From contig JAJQJQ010000021.1 in NCBI GenBank assembly GCA_028622995.1, positions 3,410,001 through 3,474,000 on the forward strand: 64,000 nt of DNA. Direction: 5' to 3'. The notes below the pieces were generated by a model. It was not told the origin of the DNA and did no database searches. It saw only the letters and a list, made by a program, of their open reading frames with translations. The stretch is from Panagrolaimus kolymaensis. Its lineage: Eukaryota; Nematoda; Chromadorea; Rhabditida; Panagrolaimidae. The position numbers and the translations under genes were made by a program. Shown one piece after another: positions 1-10,678 of the stretch; position 1 is the first letter of the stretch, and each line of letters starts with the position of its first letter.

Positions 1-234
1 AATTGAATACTCGTGTTTAAATTATTTCAAAAAATTAATGTAAAAATATTTTTCTTTTTGTTTGTTACTTATAAAAAATTGCATTTGAAATAAGCATGCC
101 AAATTCAAGTTTGTTTATTTAATCCGCGCGTTAATCCTCTTTAATTAGGGTAAAAATAAAAAGTTTATAACCCAATAATGAAAGTCTATAGTTTTTTGAG
201 TAGCTAACGAGGATAAAAAAAGATAAAAAACCTT

Positions 235-306
235 TGGAGGAATGGGGGATTGAACCCCAGACTTCTCGCATGCGAAGCGAGCGCTCTACCACTGAGCTAT
301 ACCCCC
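235..306 (-). tRNA. tRNA-Ala (anticodon CGC)
   Basis: Read on the minus strand, a complete cloverleaf of 72 nt is visible. It has an acceptor stem GGGGGTA/TTCCTCC, a D arm GCTC..GAGC, an anticodon stem CTCGC/GCGAG around the loop TTCGCAT (anticodon CGC), and a T arm TGGGG-TTCAATC-CCCCA with discriminator A. The internal A-box and B-box promoter elements are intact. One T-T mismatch sits near the base of the acceptor stem. No intron is seen. Confidence 0.93.
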
Positions 307-523
307 GCGAAGTCGGTCATTCAAGCTTAGGGCTGCAAAATTTTGTTCGTCATTTTCCATTTGATGATCACTTTAAAAAATTAACATTTTTCATTCAAAA
401 TAATTCATTTTTTATTTTAGACAAATTTCTCAAAGAAAAAATGTGAAAAGAACATTCATTACTTTCTTCCTTCGTTGGTCAAAACAACAACACGTCTATT
501 TGGATCAAAAGTTTTATCAAGAA

Positions 524-1336
524 ATGTGGTTTGTATTATCTTCATCATCATGGCCAATGGAATCTATTTGCTTTACATGTTTATGGTTTGCACTTGTTTC
601 AACATTGAGTATTCTAACTTTTATTACATGTAGTAAAAAGAAAATAGAGCCTCCTCCAGCTGCGGTACGTTTTTTAAATAAAATTCTTTGGTATGTAAAT
701 GCTAAACGCAAGTTTTTTTAGGCACCAGCTCCAGAAACAGTAAAGCAAGCAACTGACACTGGAGCAGCAAAAGAAGCATCAACAAAATTTACGGCATCAC
801 AACAAGGAAAAATTGATGCAGAATTGAAAGCTGCTTTAGACGCTGAAGAAAAAGAAGCAATACATGCTAAAACAAAAAGGGAAGCCAAAAAGTCAAAAAC
901 AAAATCAAAACCAAATGAAGATAAAACTGATGGACCAACTAAAGGTGGCGCTGCTGCTTCAATAATGGCTAAAGGAAATGATGGTCAACCACCACCTGTT
1001 GCACCTGGAAATACCAAAGTTGATGGTCTCAAAGCTGCAGAAACACCTAAGAAAGATGAACATGCTCCTCAAGAAGATGCAAGGAAAGAAGTATCATCAA
1101 TCAAATATAAGAAATTCGATGAAAAGAAAGACACATCATCAAAGAAATACAAGAAAGGAGATGAAAAGAAAGTGGAAAATACGAAGAAAGAAACCAATCA
1201 TAAAGATGATAAACCTGGTGCGCCATTGGGTCCTGGAAAGTCTCCTAAACCTGTTGTAGTCGATGATGGAAGATCTCGTTATGTGGGCGATATGCCTGTA
1301 AATCAATCAGCTTATATTAAACCTCAACCAAAATAA
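524..1336 (+). CDS. Single-pass membrane protein with Lys/Glu-rich tail
   Basis: I do not recognise a named family. Two exons, 524-664 and 722-1336, are joined in phase 0 by a 57-nt intron (GTACGT...TTTTTTTAG) and give about 251 residues. The N-terminus has one hydrophobic segment (roughly residues 15-38, FTCLWFALVSTLSILTFITC) followed by the basic stop-transfer sequence SKKK and a PPP run. The rest is low-complexity Ala/Pro then Lys/Asp/Glu-rich sequence, with a repeated core of the KKYKKGDEKK type, and is probably disordered and cytoplasmic. I chose the ATG at 524 as the first ATG of the frame; the frame is open further upstream without another ATG. The layout resembles the minus-strand gene at 45302-45793. 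A poly(A)-type AATAAA lies near 1409. Function unknown. Confidence 0.72.
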
Positions 1337-2039
1337 TAATAAAGCATTTTCATTATTTTATATTTGTTTGATAGTTTACCATTGCTTTTATGTTTTTAAA
1401 ATGCCAAGAATAAATTGAAAAATAGTTTAATGTAAAACAAAACGATTTGAAAGAGAGATTTATGTATGTAGTTATTTTCAGCATGGCTTAAAGGCATTCA
1501 TATAACACTCAAAGCAACACTTTGGTACTTTCAAATGTTTTTTGTTTGTGTATCTATAATCCAATAAAATGCAATGCTTTACACTTTCGTAGTAACCAAA
1601 AAAGAAAAAGAAGATATTGATCAAAAATATGGTGTATTTGTTTGTAATATTAAATCCACAAATTTGTTATATGTACTTTTGTTATAACATTTATTTATAT
1701 CGGCATTCAGCATTAAAGCTAACGATGATTCCCATTCGGCTTCGCATTGTCCCTCTCTTGAACATTTTATTTTTGGCGCGAAAATTTTACGTCAAAATTC
1801 TCTTTCTCTCTTTCTCTCATTTTTCGAGTGATCAAAAAAAACTTTTGTTTCATCATTGGAAAAAGTTTTTACTCAACTTTGCCATTTTTTTTACTTTTAC
1901 ACCATTTTTTCTTCGTCGCACCCTATCTTTTCACAATTTACGTGACGTGATCTGTGTTTCCTTTTTCCACTAACCTTGATTGAATTAATTTTTTATTCTT
2001 ATTTCAGATATCTTTCATAACCTTTTCTTGTTTTTAACC
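1337..2039. other. Intergenic region upstream of the HMG-box/Aurora gene
   Basis: This stretch holds the 3' UTR of the preceding gene and the presumed promoter of the following one. No coding exon is evident. A perfect E2F-type palindrome sits at 1772-1783. A TTATTTCAG acceptor-like site about 30 nt before the start codon at 2040 may be a trans-splice or 5' UTR splice site. Confidence 0.6.
1772..1783. promoter_or_regulatory. E2F-like site TTTGGCGCGAAA
   Basis: The 12-mer TTTGGCGCGAAA matches the E2F/DP consensus TTTSGCGCSAAA. It lies about 260 bp upstream of the first ATG of the HMG-box/Aurora kinase gene. Mitotic kinases are commonly E2F-regulated, so the position makes sense, but function is inferred from the match alone. 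Confidence 0.55.
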
Positions 2040-4032
2040 ATGGCTGGAAAGAAAACAGGTGTCACGCCTAAAAAAGCTGTTCATGTTGGTCCTAAACCTC
2101 CGAGAAGTGCTTATCAATTTTGGAAGAATGAGAATATGCACATTTACGAAAAAGCTTATCTTGCTCTCAATGCATGGCGCTTGCTTAAGGATCGAGCTCG
2201 TTGGATTCAAATGGCTAATGAAGATGAAGAACGTTTCAAGCTTGAAACGATTGAATTCAAAAAGCGAAATTCAGTTCCTGCCGCCGCCGTCTCTTTCCAT
2301 GATAAACCACAACGAAGTGAAACTCCATCAAAATCTTATCCTGTCTCACAACAAACTTCTCGTGTTGCTCTTTTGAAACCAAAAGTTGAATTTGAAGAAT
2401 CAAAGCCTGTTGTTGAAATGCCTATGGTTGAAAAGCCAATAACAGAAGATGCAAAAGAAAATGAAGAAGCAAGGCAAACAGACGAAACTTTCAAATCAGC
2501 ACCTAGTGGATTTGATGATGATTCAATGGTAAAATTTTTCATTATTTGTTTTATGCAATCCAATATGTGGCTTTATATACCCATTTTGCGCTGTTTTTTC
2601 CAACTATTGTTGCCTCTTTTATTTTGGCGGGATAATGCAACTACGAACGCGTACATATTCTTTTTTTTTCTCGCAAATTTTCTCCATAAAATTGTCGCAG
2701 CTTTTATTAACCTTTACATGCTTAACACTTTATTATACTAATATCTAACCTTATTTTCTAGATTCACTCGAGAATGAGTGTTAAACCTCATCCACCTCAA
2801 CCTCAAACATCAACAGCTGATCCAGAGCCCGAGGGAGAAATGTATGTTTTTGATGTTTCTTTTATGCTCTCATATATATGTGTTTGTTTTAGTAAGAATT
2901 GGAAATTATCTGACTTTGATATTGGAAGACCTTTGGGTAAAGGGAAATTTGGTAATGTTTATTTGGCACGTGAAAAGCAGTCTGGTATTATCGTTGCTTT
3001 GAAGGTAAATTGAGAATATATCCATTTACTTTTTTATTGATTGCTTATTTGTTTTAGATCCTTTTCAAATCTCAACTTCTTAAAGCTAACGTGGAACATC
3101 AACTGGTTCGTGAAATCGAAATTCAATGCCACTTAAAGTAAATTTTTATTATATACTTTTTTTCTTTCATTTTCAGTTATTTTACAGCCATCCAAATATT
3201 CTCAAGCTCTACAATTATTTTGTCGATGGAAAGAAGGTTTATCTCATCCTTGAATATGCTCTTAAAGGTGAATTGTACAAGATTCTTCAAGATAAGAAAC
3301 GTTTCCCTGAACACACTGCAGCTCTTGTAATTTTACTCCTTTGTTTTATATCTCTAACGAATATTTGTTTTTTAGTACACTTTCCAAGTCGCTGATGCTT
3401 TACTTCATTGTCATTCAAAAGGTGTCATCCACCGTGATATCAAACCTGAAAATATTCTTGTTGGCGCTGATGGTGAATTGAAGCTTGGTGACTTTGGCTG
3501 GTCTGTTCATGCTCCAACTTCAAAGTAAATTTTTCTTGTACTTTTTTGTCCTTCCATTAACTATCGTGTTTTTAGACGTCAAACTATGTGTGGAACTTTA
3601 GACTATCTTCCTCCTGAAATGGTCGTTGGTGAATCACATGACAAAGCTGTCGATTACTGGGCTATTGGAGTACTATGTTATGAATTTCTCGTTGGTCGTC
3701 CACCTTTTGAATCATCAACTCAAGCAGAAACTTATGAACTTATTAAGAAATGTAACGTTCCTTTTCCAACTCATGTCAGCAGTGGTGCAAAAGATTTAAT
3801 CAGAAAAGTTAGTTTTATCTATTTTTTTTTTACTAAACGTTATCTAAGAATGTGTATTCTTGATTACCACATTTGAGTTAATGTTATCGGTAGCAGTATC
3901 TTAAGATTGTGTTTGTTATGAATTATATTATTTTCTTTTCAGATATTGGTTCGTGATCCTTCCAAACGATTCAACTTGGAACAAATTATGGCACATAATT
4001 GGATTCAAAGTCATATTAACAACCCTCAGTAA
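2040..4032 (+). CDS. air-2: Aurora B-like Ser/Thr kinase preceded in frame by an HMG-box exon
   Basis: Exons: 2040-2528, 2762-2841, 2893-3004, 3058-3137, 3188-3326, 3376-3524, 3576-3807 and 3943-4032; every junction keeps frame and the total is about 456 residues. Residues 15-80 form an HMG box ([14 protein letters not shown]...), followed by a Pro/Glu-rich linker. The kinase domain starts near residue 190: glycine loop [12 protein letters not shown], the VALK lysine, HRDIKPEN catalytic loop, DFGWSVHAP, activation segment [15 protein letters not shown] and [13 protein letters not shown]. These are Aurora hallmarks, closest to AIR-2/Aurora B, the chromosomal passenger kinase of chromosome segregation and cytokinesis. 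A kinase-only product from the ATG at 2774 would have 289 residues, close to the usual Aurora B length, so the HMG part is extra. Alternatively 2529-2761 is an internal promoter or trans-splice region separating two genes. The kinase call is very secure; the fusion is less so. Confidence 0.9.
2622..2633. promoter_or_regulatory. E2F-like site TTTTGGCGGGAT inside the putative first intron
   Basis: TTTTGGCGGGAT lies about 140 bp before the kinase-proximal ATG at 2774. It resembles the non-palindromic E2F motif TTTSGCGGGAA with one mismatch. If functional, it would support an internal promoter for the kinase exons. Weak evidence alone. Confidence 0.3.
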
Positions 4033-4212
4033 ATTTCGTATTGTTTTCTATTGTATTTTCACGTGTTTTTCATTACTGTTTTGAATTTTTATGTGTTATT
4101 TTCTTGTGAAATAAAAAAGTTTCATACGTTATTATTTTATTGTCAAATTACATTTAAAATCATCTTATAAAGTTAGACATTTGAGAAATACAAAAAATTT
4201 CGGTAGTTTTTT

Positions 4213-4624
4213 TTAACCAAGAAGACGCTTGAATTCAGGTTTTCCTTTTGCATATTCAATTAAAGCTTTCTTTGCTGTTGGACCAAGACCGACACGAATT
4301 GCTGTTCTAGTTAACCAATGAGTACTGAAAATCATTAGAGTAAAAATATGACCAAAGAAGTAATAGCGAATGAAAGACTTACCTTGATGAGATAGCTTCA
4401 ACAACAGCTTTGAGACGACGAATAAGAATCATAGAAAAGATGAGAAGAACGATGGATGCAATATTGAGTAATGATGGAACAACCAATAATACAATAATCC
4501 ATGTTCCAGCTTTTGAAGCCGTTGTTGTACAATCTTCTTTATTATCAGCAACATCATCAGCAGCAAATGCAATATTTGAGATCAAAGAAATTGCAAAAAT
4601 AAAGAAGAAAATTTTTGACAACAT
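4213..4624 (-). CDS. Small secretory-pathway membrane protein, unknown family
   Basis: Two exons on the minus strand (4624-4383, 4324-4213) join in phase 2 across a 58-nt intron and give about 117 residues. A signal peptide (MLSKIFFFIFAISLISNIAFA) is followed by a short acidic segment with one Cys (DCTTTASK). A single hydrophobic helix follows (TWIIVLLVVPSLLNIASIVLLIFSMILI), and the tail is basic and Leu/Lys-rich, ending KPEFKRLLG. Topology should be lumenal N-terminus and cytoplasmic C-terminus. I start at the ATG at 4624; an in-frame ATG six codons upstream (4642) is also possible but would lengthen the n-region. The gene converges with the kinase gene; their 3' ends are about 180 bp apart. 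I cannot assign a function. Confidence 0.75.
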
Positions 4625-4917
4625 TTTTTGAGCAAGCAGCAAGCACAGTCGAAACTCAAAGTCAATGAAATCACAAATGAAGAAAGAAAAAAAATGAAGG
4701 TTTAGAAAATTTCGAAGTGTTATGCTAATTTCTAACTATTTTTCATTTTCTTTTGCAACGATGTTTGAGGAATGGAAAATAAGAAAAGCTCATTTTTTCT
4801 TTGGCAATATTATAGAATTACAAGAAAAGTGATGATTATCAATTGATTGATTACCTAATCTCGAAGATGCAAGCATTCAGGTATCATAGGTTGTGTTGTA
4901 AAAAATGAAAAAAGTAT

Positions 4918-4999
4918 CGCAGCCAGCAGGATTTGAACCTGCGCGGGCATAGCCCATCAGATTTCGAGTCTGACGCCTTAACCACTCGGCCATAGCTGC
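4918..4999 (-). tRNA. tRNA-Ser (anticodon CGA)
   Basis: On the minus strand an 82-nt class II tRNA is visible. It has an acceptor stem GCAGCTA/TGGCTGC, an anticodon stem TCAGA/TCTGA around the loop CTCGAAA (anticodon CGA), an extended variable arm, and a T arm GCAGG-TTCAAAT-CCTGC with discriminator G. The long variable arm is as expected for tRNA-Ser. No intron. Confidence 0.94.
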
Positions 5000-5813
5000 A
5001 TGGTCGACAGGCAGCTAGGATCCTTTTTTTCAACCATTATGTATTGGGCAATTTTTTGTGAGAAAATATATTTTTTCTTTTTTTAAACGTTGAATACGTT
5101 TTTCTAACGAGAAAAAAAGAACAAATTGTTTTATAATTATTAAGTCAAGCATTATTGGAATAAACATTGGAAAATGAGAAATTATTAATCTGAAACATCA
5201 TGGGACAGTAAAGCATGCATCAAGGTGAAAACACAAGACTTAAAGATTCCTTATCAAAACAGAGGTTGGGTGTCTGAAGAAATTGCGTTGATTAAAAATA
5301 ATACGTGTTTTTTTTAAATCTTAAAACCTTCTCAGCGTTATTGGTATCACTTTCTTATCCTACAAACATTGTGTTTTGAAAGGCAACATTCATTCTTCAA
5401 AATGACTTTGATTTAATCCTTTTTCTTTTTCTTTTTTGATAAGCTTCTTCATGTTTTTTTCTTCTCCTTATCAAATGTCCTTACTTACTTTACTTTCTGT
5501 CTGAACAGTACAAGAAGAACACACCAAAATAATAGCTTTTCAAAAGTTTAATTGAGTTCACAGTAATAATCATAATAGCCCTTTCGCAACATTCCGCCTT
5601 CTCAGTATTCATTCTCTTTTTTTGACAGAAGGAGGGATTATTACTCGATCGAGATATGATAAGAAGGAGAAGAGGGGGACGTTTTTGATATCGGAGTCGA
5701 CGCCTCTCACGAGCTTTTTTTCTTTTTTGATTGTTTCATTAAAAAGGTTAAAAACTACGAACACTTTTATCATTTCGAGTTTTTTCTCTCTCAAAAAAAT
5801 AATCGCAACAATC
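5000..5813. other. Intergenic region, no gene seen
   Basis: AT-rich sequence between tRNA-Ser and the first sugar transporter. I see no convincing exon. The last 190 nt are open in frame with the transporter but are probably 5' UTR, because the paralogue starts at the equivalent of the ATG at 5814. Confidence 0.5.
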
Positions 5814-7832
5814 ATGTTTCTTCCATCAAAATATTTAATTGCTGCCGTAATTATTCATGGATTATTTGGATGTTTCGAAGATTTAATGCTTATTTTATTT
5901 GCTAAAGCTCCAGTGCCATTAGGAAATTTTTATAATGCTTCGTTAAAATTACATTATGGTATTACATTGAATGAGGATGGAGTGGGACAAATTATGTCAC
6001 TGCTTAGTAGCTTGCAACTTTTTGGAACTCTAGTGTCGTTGGTTTTTGTTATGGGCAAAATGGATTCATATGGTAGACGAACAGTTGCAATATATTTTCG
6101 TGCAACCATTTCTTTCTTAGCAGTGGGATTAATGTTTCTAGGATGGTTATTTACTTCATTAGAATTATTTGCTGGTGGATCTATTTTGATTGGAGTAGCA
6201 TTGCCTTTAAAAAATGGTGTAACACGATTGTATTTGAGCGAATGTTCACCAGATGAAATTCGAGGTATATTTTTGAAATCCAAAGTCGCCTTTTTTCTTT
6301 CACATTCCCACCAAAAATACTGTATAATAAAACAATGAGTTGCTTCAACGTAGAAAAAAAATTAATCTAAAACAATTGCTTTTGATATTGAAACGTGATT
6401 TTTTGCTTTGAACTTTTAGGAGTGAACAACTCCACTTTTTTACTGATAATAAAATGAGAATTGTTTTTATCTTAAATGATTGTGAACAGTGATGCCCAAT
6501 TCCGAGAGTGAAAATAGCTTAGGTTAAAAATCAAAGACATGAAGATAGGGACTAAAGTTTTAAAAATCTGATTACCAAAAAACAATATAATTTTTAATCT
6601 TTAATGGAGCATCAAAATTCACAATTCTAAATTCTTTAAATTCTATTTGTTTTCAATTTTACAATAACCCATTTTTTAGGATTCATCACTCAAGGCTTAT
6701 CAACAGTTGGCGGATTTGTCGTAATTTCATGTGCATTTTTATTTTTACCCAATATTCTTGGAAATGATACTAACTGGCATTATGTATTTTTCATCGCGAT
6801 TTTTGCTATCCTTATATTTACTATTGGAGCTTTTTTCATTCCTGAATCACCTAAATTTTTATGGATGAATCAGAAAAAGGAAGAAACAATAAAGGCTATC
6901 AAAGCTTTTCAAGGAAAAGATGCTGACATTGGTAAACAATTTTTTTTATTTGATTGAACATATCTGAATTTAATGTTTTTTTAGTAACCATAACATCCGC
7001 TTATGAACATGAATTTTGCTTAATCAATTCAAAGGCATCGCACACAAACATTCGAGAAATTTTAGCGGATCCTGGTCTTCGAGATTCCTTGAAACTTGTA
7101 TTTGCTACAGCTTTAGTTACCACTCTAGGACCATTGCAAATTTATACAGTGTACTCCATTACCTCAAAAATCAAATTTGGTTTTACCAATTCTCATGCTT
7201 TAACTTTTGAATTAATTTGTAATTGCATTTCTCTTCCCATTGGTTTGACCCTTCCATTTTTGTATGAAAAAATTGGACGTCGTCCCATATTTCTTTTAAA
7301 TACCGTTTTATCACTTTGGGCCCTGTGCTTTATGTTCTTTGCTGAATCTATCTTTGAATTCAATGGTTCCAATTCAAATTGGATCACTTTTGTTTTTGCA
7401 TCACTTTTCACCATTTGCATCGATCTCACAGTAGCTTTAGGAATTTCTGCTTTTAGTATTATCCTAATAGCTGATTTACTTCCAGCCACGGCTAAAGCAG
7501 CCACAACCCAAGCAATAATGTTTTCAACTTCCATTTTAGCTATCCTTTTTAATTTTTTGTATTCATTCTTACTACCTTTACTAGGGTTTGCAATTTATTT
7601 TCCAATTATTTCTGTACAAATTTTCCTTTTTGTTTATCTTTATCGAAATCTCCCAGAAACTAAACAAAAAGCTGTATATCAAAATTATGAACAACTTTTA
7701 ACCGCTCCACAATCTAAAAAAGTTTCATTATTGTTTAGGTCTAGGATTGGTACTTATAATTATGGACAATCTAAAAAAGTTTCAATATTGTTTAGGCCTA
7801 GGATTAGTACTTACAATTATGGAACTGTATAA
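5814..7832 (+). CDS. MFS sugar transporter (SLC2/GLUT-like), tandem copy 1
   Basis: Exons 5814-6264, 6680-6931 and 6985-7832 (both introns phase 1) encode about 516 residues, the normal size for a twelve-helix sugar porter. Family motifs are visible: MDSYGRRT in the loop after TM2, the central-loop motif PESPKFLW, EKIGRRPIF in the second half, and PETKQK after the last helix. These mark the SLC2/sugar-porter branch of the Major Facilitator Superfamily, so it should move a hexose or related solute across a membrane; the substrate cannot be read from sequence. The start MFLPSKYLIAAVIIHG matches the paralogue at 8275. The first intron (415 nt) is absent from copy 2, and the tail contains a duplicated 19-residue unit (7710-7823). 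Confidence 0.93.
7710..7823 (+). repeat. Tandem 57-bp duplication in the transporter C-terminus
   Basis: Two adjacent 57-nt units (7710-7766 and 7767-7823), starting CAATCTAAAAAAGTTTCA, differ at only a few positions. They encode two copies of a basic 19-residue segment (QSKKVS[L/I]LFR...YNYG) in the cytoplasmic tail. The reading frame is kept. The neighbouring paralogue has one copy. Confidence 0.92.
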
Positions 7833-8274
7833 TCGTTGTAAATATAAATTGATTTAACTTATTTGTATATAAATGAATATTAAACCTGTAACTTTAGCAA
7901 CTTTGAAAAACACCATTTTGAAAGTAAAACTTGGAACAAAACGCGACAACCGTTTTTAACGAAGTGTTGGGTAAGCACATTAATCCCATCGAAGTCGTCC
8001 ATTCTTTGAATACCCGGTATTAGCACAATTATACAAAGGAACATAAACTTTAAAAAAGGAGGACATACTGAGGTTTATGGGTTCATTATGATAAGATATT
8101 TTTTCCTACAGTTTTAATTATTTTTCTTGCTATTTTTTTGCAACACTTTGAACAAAGAAAAAAATCTGCAACATCTGAGAAGATAAGATTGAAAGACGAC
8201 ATGCATATAAAAAAGGTTGAAAGATTGACCAAAATGGTCATTATAATTTCCTGCTTATTTCATGTTTCATAGAA
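7833..8274. other. Spacer between tandem transporters
   Basis: A 442-bp AT-rich spacer that presumably holds the 3' end of copy 1 and the promoter of copy 2. No exon or RNA gene is seen. Confidence 0.5.
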
Positions 8275-9831
8275 ATGTTGATTCCATCAAAATATTTGAT
8301 CGCTGCAGTAATAATTCATGGTTTTATTGGATGTTTTGAAGATTTAATAGAATTTTTATTTTTAAAGGTCCCCGTTTCATTAGGACATTTTTATAATGAT
8401 TCTTTAACGCTACATTATGGAATGATGTTGAATGAAAATGGAGTATCTCAAATTTTATCCATTATGAGTAATTGCCAAATGATAGGTAGCATTTTATCTT
8501 TAATTTTTATTCTCCCACAAATGGATTCATTTGGAAGAAAAACAGTATCAATTTATTTTCGATGTGGTATTGGATTTTTAAGTGCTGCATTTATGCTTTC
8601 TGGAAAATTGTTTAGGTCCATTGAAGTATTCGCTCTTGGTGCCATATTTCTTGGAGCCGCTCGACCAATTAAAGGTGGCGTAAGAATATTGTATATAAGC
8701 GAATGTTCACCAGATGAAATTCGTGGTTTCATAACTCAAGGTGTAACATCCATTGGTGCTATAATTACGACAGCATTGTCAATAATATATATGCCAAAAC
8801 TTTTGGGTAATGATGAAAGATGGCATTATTCTTTTTATATTACATTTGGAATAATTATTATTTTTCTTGTTACATCAATATTTATTCCAGAATCACCAAA
8901 GTTTTTATGGTTAAGTAATAAAAAAGCGGAGGCGATAAAGGCAATTCGAGCTTTTCATGGAGCTGATGTTGATATTGGTAAGTCATTTCGATTTTGACAC
9001 AGCAGCGATATTTTCATGTGAAATTTTTTAGAACAAGTAACATGCAGTTATGAATTCGAGCGATCCCTCACCGAATCCAAGACAAAGACAATACATATTA
9101 GTTTTCGACAAATTTTGAAAAATTCAGGCTTTCGTGATTCTCTTTTTCTTGTATTAGCTACATCTCTGATGGCAGTCATTGGTCCATTTCAACTTTACTT
9201 TGTTTATTCAATAACCATGAAAATTCGTTTTGGTTTTACTAATTCTCAAGCATTAACATTTGAACTTATTTCAAATACCATTCTTATTCCTGTTTGTTAT
9301 TTGCTACCTTATTTATATGAAAAGCTTGGGCGTCGCCCCATTTTTCTTTTCAACGCTTCAATATCTGTTTTATCTGCAATCTTTATGTTTCTATCTGAAT
9401 TTATTTTTGAATTAAATGGTTCAAATCCAAATTGGATAACCATCGTCTTTTGTTTCATTTTCAATTTAGCAATTGATTTATCAATGGCTTTAGGATTTAC
9501 TCATTTTGCTGTTTTACTTATCGCTGATTTACTTCCAGCTTCAGCAAAAGCTTCAACAATTCAAGCAACAATGATAATATCTTCGATTACGGGAATATGT
9601 TTTAACTTTTTTTATTCATTCTTACAGCCTTTACTCGGATTTTCAATATATTTTCCAATTATTTTTGTTCAAATTTTCCTTTTTGTTTATCTTTATCGAA
9701 ATCTCCCAGAAACTAAACAAAAAGCTGTATATCAAAATTATGAACAAGTTCGAAGTCGTGCACAATCGAGAAGGGTCTCATTGTTGTTTAGATCCAGAAT
9801 TAGTACTATTAATAATTATGGAACTGTATAA
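8275..9831 (+). CDS. MFS sugar transporter (SLC2/GLUT-like), tandem copy 2
   Basis: Exons 8275-8977 and 9032-9831 join in phase 1 and encode about 500 residues. It is clearly paralogous to the gene at 5814-7832 over its whole length (MLIPSKYLIAAVIIHG start, SECSPDEIRG, PESPKFLW, EKLGRRPIF, PETKQK, NYGTV end). Motifs and hydrophobic profile indicate a twelve-TM sugar porter. It lacks the 415-nt intron present in copy 1, where the coding sequence runs straight through CGTGGTTTC, and has a single C-terminal basic unit. Seventy-eight nucleotides around the last helix are identical to copy 1, including third positions. The substrate is unknown. Confidence 0.93.
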
Positions 9832-10678
9832 TAATAATACTATGAGAAAAAATAAAAATATTTTTTTTAATATCGTTAAACTAAAACAAACAGATGTTAG
9901 ATACTTCAATTTTTAGTGTCCAGAAATATGCCTAAGAAAAGTTTCAAAGCGTTCATTTTTTTTAATTGTCAAATTAGTTTTGATAGAGAGTGGTCTACTC
10001 TTTCAAGAAATGATTAACTTTTAATTGTCAGCAACTATTTGTGAAGGCCACAGTTTTGATTTTTCTTTTCTTATCAGCTATGTACCCCTACCATTAAAAA
10101 AGTATTTTTTAGTACCAAAAGAATAAAAATCACGTACATACATCAAAGAAAGAACGCAAAAGTTTATTTCGTTCAAAGTAATAAAAGTTTTATTTGAATC
10201 TGAACAATGAAGAAATTTTTTGCCAAGTTGCATTTTTATTATCGACGAAGAATGGGAAAAAAATAGAAGCAATAAAAAATAATCAGGTGGTGGTCAAATA
10301 TGAACCTAAAAATAAAATATTGTAAAAAAAATTATTTTAGATTTTTTAAAACGTTTTAATTTTTTTTATGAAAGCTATAATCGTAATAAATGGTAGCTCT
10401 GCATTTTTTTGGCCATGTCTAGTAAAAAAAAAAACCGGAAAAAAATTATCTAAAGAATGTACGATGGCAAAAGTTGGCAAGAAAATTAATTTTTGAATCA
10501 TTCGATTGAGAAAAATTTGCATAACTTCGCACTTTTTTTTTGTAAAATTTTTCTTTCAAATTGTATTCATTCAACGTTTAACATTTTCTTGCGCTTGCCG
10601 TTTTTCATCGTCAAAATTGTTGAAACCTCTCCATCAAATTTTGTTCCACCTCAAAATCAAACTGCTGCTGGTGTACCA
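9832..10678. other. Intergenic region, no gene seen
   Basis: AT-rich sequence with long A and T runs. From 10493 onward the frame of the next gene is open but has no ATG until 10679. Confidence 0.45.

Noticed and set aside
2529..2741. HMG-box protein ending at the stop at 2741 without splicing
   Set aside because: The tail would be a Phe/Leu-rich string typical of translated intron, and a good donor lies at 2529.
5622..5813. In-frame N-terminal extension of sugar transporter 1
   Set aside because: The paralogue begins at the equivalent of the ATG at 5814, and the extension is not membrane- or signal-like.
10493..10678. Open frame upstream of the four-TM gene as extra N-terminus
   Set aside because: It has no ATG and no acceptor; most of it is Phe-rich. 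Kept as uncertain in the gene entry rather than called as coding.
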